Source: an uncultured Lachnospiraceae bacterium (GTDB lineage: Bacteria; Bacillota; Clostridia; Lachnospirales; Lachnospiraceae). From it: a DNA stretch of 64,000 bases. How positions within the stretch are numbered: the stretch's first letter is position 1; the number at the start of each line of letters is the position of its first letter. This document shows positions 24,918 to 32,537 of the stretch, in pieces. The translations under genes and the position numbers were made by a program. The DNA is taken from positions 91,662 through 155,661 of the forward strand of contig CAJUHH010000008.1 in NCBI GenBank assembly GCA_910585965.1, read 5' to 3'. Below the pieces are notes generated by a model that saw only the letters and a program-made list of their open reading frames with translations, did not search any database and was not told where the DNA came from.

Positions 24918-26039
24918 TTATTCTTTTCCGTCCCGGCTCCCGGCATTGATCTCTGAAATAATCCGAACCGCGATCTCCCTGGCCGCAGCGCTGGACACAT
25001 CCCCACCGTCCGTCCTCCCGAGATACACACAGAAATAAAACGTTTCCCCCGCCCTTTCCGCAAATCCCGTATACCACGCATCCACCACAATGCCTTGCGC
25101 CTTTCCCATGCCTGTTTTTCCATATACGAGCATATCTGCCCGGCTTTCTTCCCCTTCCTGACTTTCTTCTTCCGCCTGGCTTTCTTCCTCAGCCTGGCTT
25201 TTTTCTCCTGCCATCATTACTTTCTTCAGCTCATCCCTCGTTCTTTCCGAATAAACAGAATCATCCCCAAAAATACGCTCCATCACCTCCGTCTGTTCCA
25301 GCGGCGAAATTTTTAACGAAGATTCAATCCAAAAGCCGGTCAGCGCCCGGTTATTATTATTCGTATTCAGCCTCCCCTCCCAGTCGGAAATATCGCAGTT
25401 TCCATATGAAATCCTTTCCAGCTCTTCTGCCATCATCTCCTGTCCGATTTCGTCTATGACTTCCCTGAAATACCAGACGCAGGAGGCGCGGAACGCATCA
25501 TAAAAATCGATATCCCTGTTCCAGTTTTCGTTCCAGTATGTCTCGCCGCTCCACGTACGAAGCGAATCACCCGGGTCGATAATCCCGTTTTCCAGCGCGA
25601 CCAGGGAAGAAATAATTTTAAATGTAGAGCAGGGCGATCTTTGCGTCATAGCCAGCTCTTCATTATATATCATATACTGCCCATGGATGGCATCATACAC
25701 AACTGCAGCGCCGTTCAATCCCCCGAAATATTCCGACCAGTCCTTTTCTATTATTTGAGGTTCCGGCAAGCCCTTTCCATCCTCTTTTTCTTCCCCTCTA
25801 CCAGTAGAACCAATATTTTCATCCTCGACAAGGACAGCATCCCCGTCTTCCATATCAGTTTCTTCTTGTAAAAAATCCCCGCTTTCCCCTGCTTCTACTT
25901 CTTTTTCTGCAATACCTTCTATAACAGCCTGCTCCTCCGTGTTACTGCGGGAAGCGCATCCTGCCAGTGCCAGCGTCCCCGCCAGCACCCACCCTGTTAT
26001 TATTTTATAGCATACGGCTTTTATATTCTTTTCTTTCAT
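24918..26039 (-). CDS. Class D beta-lactamase / penicillin-binding lipoprotein
   Basis: 373 residues. The lipobox LALAGC (Cys28) predicts a lipoprotein; a long acidic linker follows to about residue 95. The class D set is complete: S138-T-F-K141, SCV at 187-189, YGN at 213-215, WIESSLKISPLEQ near 238-250, and KTG at 309-311. It could hydrolyse penicillins or act as a BlaR/MecR-like sensor domain or transpeptidase; no regulator is adjacent. Odd feature: an acidic insertion at about 280-302 (repeats of SQAEEE) lies just before KTG. Starts at 26039 or 26045 are both possible. The promoter is at 26081-26109. Confidence 0.85.
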   Translation of the reverse strand: MKEKNIKAVCYKIITGWVLAGTLALAGCASRSNTEEQAVIEGIAEKEVEAGESGDFLQEETDMEDGDAVLVEDENIGSTGRGEEKEDGKGLPEPQIIEKDWSEYFGGLNGAAVVYDAIHGQYMIYNEELAMTQRSPCSTFKIISSLVALENGIIDPGDSLRTWSGETYWNENWNRDIDFYDAFRASCVWYFREVIDEIGQEMMAEELERISYGNCDISDWEGRLNTNNNNRALTGFWIESSLKISPLEQTEVMERIFGDDSVYSERTRDELKKVMMAGEKSQAEEESQAEEESQEGEESRADMLVYGKTGMGKAQGIVVDAWYTGFAERAGETFYFCVYLGRTDGGDVSSAAAREIAVRIISEINAGSRDGKE

Positions 26040-26080
26040 AAACATCCAAGCCTCTTTTCCCATTTTATTTTATGACAGCC

Positions 26081-26109
26081 ATACTATCATATTGGCAGAA
26101 AAGAGTCAA
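26081..26109 (-). promoter_or_regulatory. Promoter of the class D beta-lactamase-type gene
   Basis: Minus strand: -35 TTGACT (26109-26104), 17 bp, -10 TAGTAT (26086-26081). Transcription would cover bcp and yaaA too. Confidence 0.65.
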
Positions 26110-26235
26110 CAAAAGCGCCAACGGATGCAAAAAGCAAAAATAGCAGCTTTTGCAAAAAGGATACAAAAACGATGGCAAAATGATGCATCCCTTTTTTATA
26201 CTAATAGGCAAAAAGGAAAGGAATCTCCCTCAAAA

Positions 26236-27399
26236 ATGAAAAAACATATATCCACCATCACTCCCTCCTTTGTCCGCATGCTTAATTTATCTCCTATGGG
26301 AATCATCTCCTCGCTTCTGGCTGTATTCATCGGGAACGTCCTCACAGGATGCAGCGCTTCTGCCCCTGCGCAGGAAGCCAGCCGGGAGCTTATACCGGAA
26401 GACCTGATCGCTTATTTTTCCGATGATATTCTTGGTTCCCAAGAAGAAATGGAAGGCGCTATGCTTTCCTTAGCCTCCGGCCAGGAGCTGGATGCGGAAA
26501 AGATCCAGGAACTCGCCAACAGAAATCCATCCATCCAAGAGCGTATCACGGAAATCTCCTCTACCTGCAGCCGCGAAGGGACATGGCTTGAGGTCGATGC
26601 CGATAATGACGGGATCAACGATATTTTTCTTTGCCAATATCTCGACGGAAGCCTCCATCCCGTATCCTACTATCTTTTTCAGGGAACGTCTAACGGGAAT
26701 TACATCCTGACAGACCAGCAGCGTTCCCTCATGGAGGAATTCGGCTTCATTCGCTGGAATAGGAAAAATTATCTGGCAAGAATTACCCGGAATTTTGAAA
26801 AAAAGGTGACGGACGGACTTGCACTGCAATATTATGAAAACGGCAGATGTTCAGGCGGCGCATGGCTCTCCATCACCGCAAAAGAAGGCCGCACCAGCCG
26901 CAGCATCCAGACTTCCTGTCTCGAAAATGAACAATACCGGGATCTGGCGCCTTCGCTGGAAACGCTCGCCGCAGAATACCAGCCCGGTTCCAGGCTCCCC
27001 TGCGGAACAGCAGAAAAGGAAAACAACGAATCGGATTACAACCGAAGCAGCGACATCAATAATGACGGCAGCGTGGAACAATACGACATATCCCTCTGGC
27101 AGACCACCAATTATTACACTGTAGACTCCCTGAGCTTTATTCCCGAAAGCAAAGATGCTTGTATAGCGATGTATGATATAGCGCAGGAAGATGATGGAAG
27201 CGGAACTTGCATGAATCTATGGGTGGATAAAACGGATTATGGAAACATCACATATGTCCTGTACGAAAAAGACCTCTATGATTTCTATATTTGCGGCTAT
27301 CTCATCTCGGGCACAAAATATCAAAAGCTGATACAGACAGACTGCCATGTCCAGACGGAAGTTACAGTTCGTAAAATTTCGCCAGATGATCTGCCATAA
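26236..27399 (+). CDS. Lipoprotein of unknown function with Asp-rich loops
   Basis: About 387 residues from ATG 26236. The N-terminal hydrophobic stretch ends in the lipobox VLTGC, so it is probably anchored outside the membrane. Two acidic loops recall calcium-binding EF-hand/dockerin-type loops: DADNDGINDIF and DINNDGSVEQYD. No catalytic motif is recognised. The frame is open back to 26092, but that part is basic and unlike a signal peptide, and a TATACT -10-like box falls inside it, so the later start is preferred. It diverges from the beta-lactamase-type gene. A terminator follows at 27408-27431. Confidence 0.65.
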   Translation: MKKHISTITPSFVRMLNLSPMGIISSLLAVFIGNVLTGCSASAPAQEASRELIPEDLIAYFSDDILGSQEEMEGAMLSLASGQELDAEKIQELANRNPSIQERITEISSTCSREGTWLEVDADNDGINDIFLCQYLDGSLHPVSYYLFQGTSNGNYILTDQQRSLMEEFGFIRWNRKNYLARITRNFEKKVTDGLALQYYENGRCSGGAWLSITAKEGRTSRSIQTSCLENEQYRDLAPSLETLAAEYQPGSRLPCGTAEKENNESDYNRSSDINNDGSVEQYDISLWQTTNYYTVDSLSFIPESKDACIAMYDIAQEDDGSGTCMNLWVDKTDYGNITYVLYEKDLYDFYICGYLISGTKYQKLIQTDCHVQTEVTVRKISPDDLP

Positions 27400-27407
27400 A
27401 GAATAGG

Positions 27408-27431
27408 GCAGGGAAGAGCCATCTTCCCTGC
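27408..27431 (+). terminator. Terminator after the lipoprotein
   Basis: A perfect 10-bp stem GCAGGGAAGA/TCTTCCCTGC with a 4-nt loop, followed after a short gap by a T-rich stretch. It may also serve the converging toxin-antitoxin transcript. Confidence 0.65.
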
Positions 27432-27467
27432 GCATATCTTCTATTTTAATTCAACACTTTTGATAGA

Positions 27468-27695
27468 CTAAGCCGCTTTGGAATAATCAATAACAGCGAT
27501 TTCCTGCATAAGCTGTTTCGCCATATTTACAAGGGATTCCACTTGTTTTGCGACTTCATCGGAATAATATTTTTCGCCGCATTGTTCGCATTCTTCACAA
27601 GGCACGTTTTTGATAATAATAATACAGTTTTTATAATTGACTACATGGGTTGTTAAAGATGAAATTGTGGTTTTACATTTACAATACATACACAT
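27468..27695 (-). CDS. YgiT-type zinc-finger antitoxin
   Basis: 75 residues. Two cysteine pairs (CMYCKC near the start and CEECEQCGEKYYSDE near residues 34-48) form the YgiT/MqsA-type zinc finger. The MqsA C-terminal DNA-binding HTH is absent, as in the short form of the family. It lies 2 nt downstream of the DUF4258 gene, with GGGG before its ATG. By position and family it should neutralise the upstream toxin. AT-rich relative to flanking genes; probably part of a former mobile segment at tRNA-Gly. Confidence 0.85.
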   Translation of the reverse strand: MCMYCKCKTTISSLTTHVVNYKNCIIIIKNVPCEECEQCGEKYYSDEVAKQVESLVNMAKQLMQEIAVIDYSKAA

Positions 27696-27697
27696 GA

Positions 27698-28012
27698 TTA
27701 CTGCCCCTTTCTTGTTTTTAAATCTTTTTCAAATTTATCAGTGTTAGGAAAATAAGCTGTTATAAAAAACAAACTATTGTTATCTGAGCCGACAACAACA
27801 TGCAATATGTCATTTTCCTTTGTATGTCCATAAACAAGGCAGCTGGGGTGAGGAAAATCGTCTGGATAGTCCTCTATGATTTCTCCTGTTTGCAAACATG
27901 ATTTTACATCAGCAATACTGATATCTCTTTCCTGCATACGCTCTAAACAATGCTTTGACCATTTTATATTGGAAGAATTGTTTAGTAGTTTTTGAAGCTG
28001 TTCTATATCCAT
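27698..28012 (-). CDS. DUF4258 protein, probable toxin
   Basis: 104 residues from ATG 28012 (MDIEQLQKLL), behind AAAAGG. The DUF4258 pattern is clear: WSKHCLERMQERDISIADVKSCLQTGEII, then DYPDDFPHPSCLVYGH and ILHVVVG, ending in a hydrophobic strand. Members resemble small RelE/MqsR-type ribonucleases and commonly precede YgiT-type zinc-finger genes, as here. The toxin-first order matches mqsRA. Ribonuclease activity is inferred from the family and context, not visible as a motif. Confidence 0.8.
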   Translation of the reverse strand: MDIEQLQKLLNNSSNIKWSKHCLERMQERDISIADVKSCLQTGEIIEDYPDDFPHPSCLVYGHTKENDILHVVVGSDNNSLFFITAYFPNTDKFEKDLKTRKGQ

Positions 28013-28143
28013 ATTTGCATTTCCTTTTCTGTTGTTTACAAATATTATACACCATTCCGGCATGAAATAAAATAAGTTTGTCAATCCCTTTACCGCAAGC
28101 TTTGTTGTCCGTCATATGTTATGCAATAATAAGAAGAATTTTA

Positions 28144-28257
28144 GTACCTATTGACTGGGATGAGGAATATATGGCTGATGAAAAATCAGTCAATATTTCT
28201 GGCGTTAGAAATGCAGTAATATTAGATTATTTTTATAATTATGTAAAGGAATTATAG
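28144..28257 (+). pseudogene. C-terminal fragment of an unidentified gene
   Basis: An open stretch without start or binding site reads IDWDEEYMADEKSVNIS, then GVRNAVILDYFYNYVKEL and a TAG stop. It looks like a genuine protein C-terminus, cut off from its gene, and directly abuts the recombinase remnant. The family is not recognised. Confidence 0.4.
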
Positions 28258-28782
28258 GGACTGAACCAGTATCTTGACCAAATGTATACAGAGACAGAGG
28301 ATGTTGCATTTCTGGCTGTAAAAATCAATTTTTTGCTCGGACTGCGTGTGGGTGAGTTGGCGGCTCTTAAATGGGAAGACTGTAAAGACCTTTCACATCT
28401 TCATATCGTCCATGAAGAAGTCAGAAATCAGGAAACAAACCAACATGAGATAATAGAACATACCAAAACAAACCGTGACGGCTTTGTTATTCTTATCCCG
28501 AAAGCGATATCAATCTTAAAGAAGATCCCAAAGCAAGGAAAGTATATTTTTATGAGGGATGGGGAGCGCATTACATCCAGACAGATTGCTTATGTATTGG
28601 AGAAGTTTGCAGAGAGACGCAAAATGCGTAAGACTTATGCAAGCAATCTGAACGCGAACGGTGTACCTCTGGATTGTATCAGGGAAATGTTAGGGCACAG
28701 CAACCTTTCCACACCCCTAGAATATATCTACAATCCGCTGACTGAAAAGGAAACCTATGACCTCATATCAAAGGCATTGTAG
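28258..28782 (+). pseudogene. Tyrosine recombinase (integrase) remnant
   Basis: Only the C-terminal catalytic half remains. LLGLRVGELAALKWED carries the first catalytic Arg, LGHSN the third-box His, and LEYIYNPLTEKETYDL the Tyr nucleophile region typical of conjugative-element integrases. The N-terminal SAM-like and arm-binding domains are missing. The HxxR box is damaged: FAERRKMRKTYAS jumps over the residues that normally hold the His, so a small internal deletion is likely and activity is improbable. It lies about 100 nt from the 3' end of tRNA-Gly, the usual position of an integrase relative to its tRNA attachment site. Confidence 0.82.
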
Positions 28783-28837
28783 TGGTACTAAGGTACTGTC
28801 TACAACTGTCTACCAATTTGTAGACATACAAAAATAA

Positions 28838-28866
28838 CGGAAACGCTGTATTTTTCAGCATTTCCG
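28838..28866 (-). terminator. Terminator after tRNA-Gly
   Basis: An 11-bp stem (CGGAAATGCTG with CAGCGTTTCCG, one G-U pair) with a 7-nt loop, followed by TTATTTTTG on the minus strand. A further hairpin GTCTAC/GTAGAC at about 28808-28825 lies between it and the recombinase remnant and may be part of an old attachment region. Confidence 0.65.
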
Positions 28867-28880
28867 CTTCATTAAAAAGA

Positions 28881-28952
28881 GCGCGAGACGGGACTCGAAC
28901 CCGCGGCCTCGACCTTGGCAAGGTCGCGCTCCACCAACTGAGCCACTCGCGC
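28881..28952 (-). tRNA. tRNA-Gly (GCC anticodon)
   Basis: The minus strand folds into a full cloverleaf: acceptor GCGCGAG/CTCGCGC, D-arm with AGTTGGTGGA, anticodon arm CGACC-TTGCCAA-GGTCG with anticodon GCC, and T-arm GCGGG-TTCGAGT-CCCGT. CCA is not encoded. The 3' end faces the integrase remnant, so this tRNA probably served as its attachment site. Confidence 0.96.
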
Positions 28953-29084
28953 AAACCGCAGTACCAAATATTATTTTATACCGCTTTTCATCATTTGTCA
29001 ACTACTATTTTTCCATTCTTTTCTATTCTTCGCAATAGCTCAGCCTTCGGCTTCCCTGTTACAGAATCCCGGGCTTCCCTGTTG

Positions 29085-30527
29085 CTATTCTTCTGCCGCC
29101 GGCATCTCGCCCTCTCCTTCCGCAGCGGACTCCTCCTGCCCTTCCCCTGCAGTTTCCTGGCCTTCCGATATGCCATCCACGACATTGCCGTCCTGATCCA
29201 GCCTGTCACGGTATTTCACACGATATATTCTTTTCAGCGACTCATAGATCTGGTCTTCCGTAATCACGCCTTCCCTTACCGCCGTCAGAACGCCTTCGTA
29301 GGCTGTCTCAAAGTCTTCCGGCATCAAAATCATATCCGCTCCGGCTTTCAACGCCATCACTGCCGCTTCATCCGACCCATAATATTCCGTAATTGCCGAC
29401 ATATTCATCGCATCCGTAATAACAATGCCGTTATACCCCAGCTCCCCCCGAAGCAGGTTTGTAATCACTTCTCCCGACAGAGAGCAAGGCGTATCGCCCC
29501 CTGTGATATTCGGTGCCGACACATGGCTTACCATTATGCAATGCACTCCCGCATTGATGCCCTCCTGAAACGGAATAAATTCCGCTGCCCTCAGGTCATC
29601 CGCCGTTTTTTCCAGCGTCGCCATTCCTTCGTGCGTGTCCTCCGTCGTTGCGCCTATTCCCGGAAAATGTTTTAAACAGGCGCTGATCCCCGTATCCTGC
29701 AAGCCGCCTACCGCTCCTGAAACCATGCCTCCCACCGTCACAGGATCCCCGCCGAACGAACGCTTCCCGATCGCCGAGGAAGACGCATCTGCCACAATAT
29801 CCGCCACAGGAGCAAAATCCAAGTTAAACCCGAGTTCGTATAAATAAGAAGCGATCTCCGCCCCGGCATTATAGGCCGCCATCGTATCCCCTCCGGCCCC
29901 TATATCCGCCATATCGCCTACCTCTGCCACTTCAATGCTGCTGCCCCCTACGCGCCTTACCGATCCGCCCTCCTCATCCACAGCAAGGAAAATCGGATAC
30001 CGGCTCATGGTGACGGTTTTGGAAAGCATCTCCGTCAGCTGCTCTTTATCCTTTATATTCTGGCTGAAATAAACCAAGCCCCCGACCGCATATTTGTTCA
30101 AAGCTTCCTGGGTTCCTTCCCCTGCAGTGATGACCGTGCCTACTCCGGTGATATCCTCCGGCCTTACGATAAACAGGCCTGCCACCCGGTCTTCCAACGG
30201 CATCGGCGCAATTGCGCTTTCCACCATTTCCTCCAGCCAATCCACTTCCGGCTCTGGTTCCGCTTCCTCTTCAATTGGAGCCGGAGGCTCCACAACGGCA
30301 TTTTCATTGTCCTGTTGTTCCATTTCCTCCAGCTGCCGCTCCATTTCTTCCGCCTGTTTCCGTTCCGCAAGGAATCCCATCAGCTTCCGCACGCCAAGCA
30401 CAGCACCAACCACGATCGCGGCAAAAAATATGCCTACTGCTATATACGCGATAATCTGGTTACGGATTCTCCTCCTCCTCCTATACAGCCGTCTTTCATC
30501 AAATTCTCGTTCTCTTTTCTCGCCCAT
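29085..30527 (-). CDS. Glycoside hydrolase family 3 beta-N-acetylhexosaminidase-like protein
   Basis: 480 residues. A basic N-terminus and one membrane segment (about 22-45) anchor it, followed by a Glu/Pro-rich linker to about 95. The GH3 barrel shows FLAVDEEGGSVRR, KHFPGIGATTEDTH (the NagZ-type His loop, with the Asp/His pair) and VITDAMNMSAI with the nucleophile Asp. An acidic low-complexity tail ends the protein. NagZ-type enzymes cut GlcNAc from muropeptides or glycans; the anchor puts this one outside the membrane. The 3' flank (29030-29084) has an ACAGGGAAGCC sequence twice and a weak stem. Confidence 0.88.
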   Translation of the reverse strand: MGEKREREFDERRLYRRRRRIRNQIIAYIAVGIFFAAIVVGAVLGVRKLMGFLAERKQAEEMERQLEEMEQQDNENAVVEPPAPIEEEAEPEPEVDWLEEMVESAIAPMPLEDRVAGLFIVRPEDITGVGTVITAGEGTQEALNKYAVGGLVYFSQNIKDKEQLTEMLSKTVTMSRYPIFLAVDEEGGSVRRVGGSSIEVAEVGDMADIGAGGDTMAAYNAGAEIASYLYELGFNLDFAPVADIVADASSSAIGKRSFGGDPVTVGGMVSGAVGGLQDTGISACLKHFPGIGATTEDTHEGMATLEKTADDLRAAEFIPFQEGINAGVHCIMVSHVSAPNITGGDTPCSLSGEVITNLLRGELGYNGIVITDAMNMSAITEYYGSDEAAVMALKAGADMILMPEDFETAYEGVLTAVREGVITEDQIYESLKRIYRVKYRDRLDQDGNVVDGISEGQETAGEGQEESAAEGEGEMPAAEE

Positions 30528-30645
30528 ATTCTACCCCGTAAAAACTAATATATAGCCTATCATACCCCATTTATGCCAAAATTTCCATATTTATTTCGAC
30601 AGTTTTTCCGGCGGCGGCCAAAAATGCATCCGAACGTTTTCTACT

Positions 30646-31116
30646 TCATTTTTTTTCGTTTTTCCTTGATTGACATAGATTTTCATTCAGTTTTTTCACA
30701 TCACGCTTTCCAATCATAAACTGAATGATCCATATAAACGCGAACATCAGGGCAAAAATCCCAAAATAGCTTAAGAAGCCTGCGGCACTGCGTTCCATCC
30801 AGTACATAAAATAAGCTGTCGGCATCATAACCATACAAACCACAAAAAAATATACCCCTGTCTGTTTTACCAAGCTCCAGTCCTCAATTTCCCATATGAC
30901 GGAGCCTGCAGCACAACCTCCCCCCAATATGCCGCAAAGCAGCGCCTGCAGCATGACTGCGCGGATCTCGTTCCCCATAGCGGAAACCAATTCCGGCATA
31001 CAAGGCGAATAATATCCCTCTGCCCATACAAGCGAACTGCATATCGTGATCAAATATCCGATTGCGATCCCGACAGGAAAACCCCAGATAAATCTTGCTA
31101 TTATTTTTCTTTTCAT
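30646..31116 (-). CDS. DUF3021-like four-TM membrane protein
   Basis: 156 residues with four predicted membrane segments and a short basic C-terminal tail, matching the DUF3021 layout. It is downstream of a LytTR regulator; such LytTR/membrane-protein pairs are a recurring unit in Firmicutes, and in streptococcal HdrRM/BrsRM the membrane partner inhibits the regulator. The start at 31116 (MKRKII) is chosen because the earlier ATG at 31128 sits too close to its AAAGG. The two genes are split by the structured element 31150-31286. Confidence 0.75.
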   Translation of the reverse strand: MKRKIIARFIWGFPVGIAIGYLITICSSLVWAEGYYSPCMPELVSAMGNEIRAVMLQALLCGILGGGCAAGSVIWEIEDWSLVKQTGVYFFVVCMVMMPTAYFMYWMERSAAGFLSYFGIFALMFAFIWIIQFMIGKRDVKKLNENLCQSRKNEKK

Positions 31117-31149
31117 ATGAATACCCATAACCTTTCCAATTTTCTCACG

Positions 31150-31286
31150 CCAGCCTCCATGATTCCGCTTCGCGGAATCACAAATCTTGATGAAAAATGC
31201 CGCTTTTCAGGCATTTTTCGGTGTGAAGTCTTAGAAGTTCTTGGCGAAGCACCCACTGGTGCGAGCCTTAGAACTTCTCTTCACAC
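31150..31286 (-). repeat. Three-hairpin intercistronic element, copy 1
   Basis: Plus-strand order: CCTCCATG, then stem 1 (31161-31168 with 31172-31179, TTC loop), CACAAAT, stem 2 (31192-31201 with 31210-31219, GAAAAATGCC/GGCATTTTTC), then stem 3 (31221-31286). Stem 3 has outer arms GTGTGAAG/CTTCACAC, middle AGAAGTTCT/AGAACTTCT, a GGC/GCC step, a GAA/GA internal loop and a GCACC/GGTGC tip. The outer arm of stem 3 contains the LytTR stop codon. A second copy at 63875-64000 has the same layout with compensating changes. Confidence 0.8.
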
Positions 31287-31724
31287 TAGCCCTAATATTT
31301 TCTTAATTTTGGAAACATAGCGTCTCGATACATACGCCGTCGTATGATCCGACAGTTTTACGCAGATCGTTCCCGTAAAGCTTAAATCAAAACAACTGAC
31401 TTTTTTGAGGTTGATAATCTCTGAATTGGAGATTCGGACAAACCGGCGGCTGTCCAATCGCTCTTCCGCCTCGTACAGCCTCAGGCGCAGGACATATTCC
31501 CCTTTATCGGTTACTGCGAAAACTTTCCCCCCGTTTGCATAAACCTTAACAATTTCCTCTTCTTCCAGCACCTCGATTTTTTCATCCCTTCTTCCGGAAA
31601 TCACCTGAGGTATCTCTTCTGATAATCTCTTTAAAATCCAGTTTACCTCCTCCGTCACGGAAGCCGCCATAATAACAACTTTCGGTTCGGCATACGCGCT
31701 GTCTATTTTTAGCTCTACCTGCAT
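31281..31724 (-). CDS. LytTR-family DNA-binding regulator
   Basis: 147 residues. The N-terminal 45 residues are a short unknown region; the LytTR domain (about 47-147) has the expected ending, RRFVRISNSEIINLKKVSCFDLSF near 95-118 followed by YVSRRYVSKIKKILG. No receiver domain, so this is the stand-alone form that usually pairs with a membrane inhibitor. GGGAGG lies before ATG 31724; the frame open to 31844 passes through the promoter and is not coding. Likely autoregulated, as such pairs usually are (inference). Confidence 0.88.
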   Translation of the reverse strand: MQVELKIDSAYAEPKVVIMAASVTEEVNWILKRLSEEIPQVISGRRDEKIEVLEEEEIVKVYANGGKVFAVTDKGEYVLRLRLYEAEERLDSRRFVRISNSEIINLKKVSCFDLSFTGTICVKLSDHTTAYVSRRYVSKIKKILGLV

Positions 31725-31764
31725 CCCCCCACCTCCCTGTCTCCCGGTTTCAAATGTCAAGAAA

Positions 31765-31793
31765 ATTATAAAAAATTTATCCATTTGCTTCAA
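31765..31793 (-). promoter_or_regulatory. Promoter of the LytTR-DUF3021 operon
   Basis: Minus strand: -35 TTGAAG (31793-31788), 17 bp, perfect -10 TATAAT (31770-31765), about 40 nt before the ATG. Confidence 0.75.
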
Positions 31794-31890
31794 CAAATTT
31801 GCAACAGTCGGTCTATAAAGCGGCATAACTGGATCAGCACCCATATATTCTCACAATGCACAACGCTGTGGCGCAATTTCCTATGATACG

Positions 31891-32267
31891 AAAAGAGGAT
31901 ACCAATCATTCCGATCGATATCCTCTCTCAAACTATGCTATCCAATGGTTTATACCTCCGTTTTCCATTTTTTACTGTTCATTCGCTATTCATTTTTCTC
32001 TTTCGTACTCTTTCCATTTTTCTTTTGTACTGCCTGTACGGTAACGGCTGATAATCTCTTCCTATCCGATTGCTTTCTGGCTTATAACTTCTGCCATCCG
32101 CTATAGTTATTATCCTTTGTCCTTCGTTACTTTCTCTTATGTACTCGACTACGATCTCTTTTGTGCTTCATTCTTTTGTATCTCTTATGAATGAGCTAAC
32201 TTACGTTTTCGGTGGTCTGTACCTCGCTTTCTTTAATATTTTATCTATGTGAATTTGTTTTGTTTAT
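31891..32267 (-). ncRNA. Candidate ~380-nt purine-rich non-coding RNA
   Basis: A near-consensus promoter (next entry) fires leftward into about 380 nt with no ORF longer than a dozen codons, ending at a terminator: stem AGAGGATA/TATCCTCT (31926-31919 with 31901-31894) followed by TTTTC. The RNA would be strongly purine-rich, with a local hairpin near its 5' third (GCTCATTC.../GAATGAAGC). A five-codon TTG frame behind GGAGG near the 3' end is the only translation-like signal. It does not resemble 6S, tmRNA, RNase P or SRP RNA. A decayed gene cannot be excluded. The LytTR promoter lies beyond the terminator. Confidence 0.55.
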
Positions 32268-32273
32268 GTACTT

Positions 32274-32301
32274 ATTATAACACGGCAAATTAATTTGTCA
32301 A
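32274..32301 (-). promoter_or_regulatory. Near-consensus promoter of the ncRNA candidate
   Basis: Minus strand: perfect -35 TTGACA (32301-32296), 16-bp spacer, perfect -10 TATAAT (32279-32274). It is the best match to the sigma-A consensus that I see in the window. Confidence 0.8.
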
Positions 32302-32467
32302 CACTTTTTTTCAAAAAAATATAATTTATTTCATTTTTTTACCTTTTTCTCCATATTATTTATTATTTCCCTGTTTTTTCCTATTATTCGACAATTTATT
32401 TTTTCAAAATTCCGCTATTTTCTTATTATTCTATCTATTTTTATATAATTAACGAATATTTTTGTTC

Positions 32468-32495
32468 TTGCGCCTTCCTTCATATCTAGTATAAT
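32468..32495 (+). promoter_or_regulatory. Promoter of the actin-fold/LUD pair
   Basis: -35 TTGCGC (32468-32473), 16-bp spacer, perfect -10 TATAAT (32490-32495), followed by a 40-nt leader. The upstream 32302-32467 is very AT-rich with no other signal. Confidence 0.6.
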
Positions 32496-32537
32496 GGAAA
32501 TAAACAATCTTATGGTTTTAAGGAGGGATCCACTATT

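Noticed and set aside
28763..28954. A short minus-strand frame covering tRNA-Gly
   Set aside because: It reads through the tRNA gene; the cloverleaf and terminator explain the sequence.
29030..29084. A copy of the structured repeat element after the GH3 gene
   Set aside because: It has a repeated ACAGGGAAGCC and a weak stem, but not the linker sequences or the internal-loop stem of the element.
31856..32044. A 62-codon plus-strand frame in the ncRNA region
   Set aside because: No ribosome binding site, low-complexity Ser/Phe-rich translation, and it lies opposite a promoter-terminator unit that explains the region better.
31891..32267. A CsrA/RsmA-sequestering RNA, because of about ten GGA triplets
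   Set aside because: The RNA is purine-rich, and about nine GGA triplets are expected by composition alone; no hairpin-loop GGA pattern was seen.
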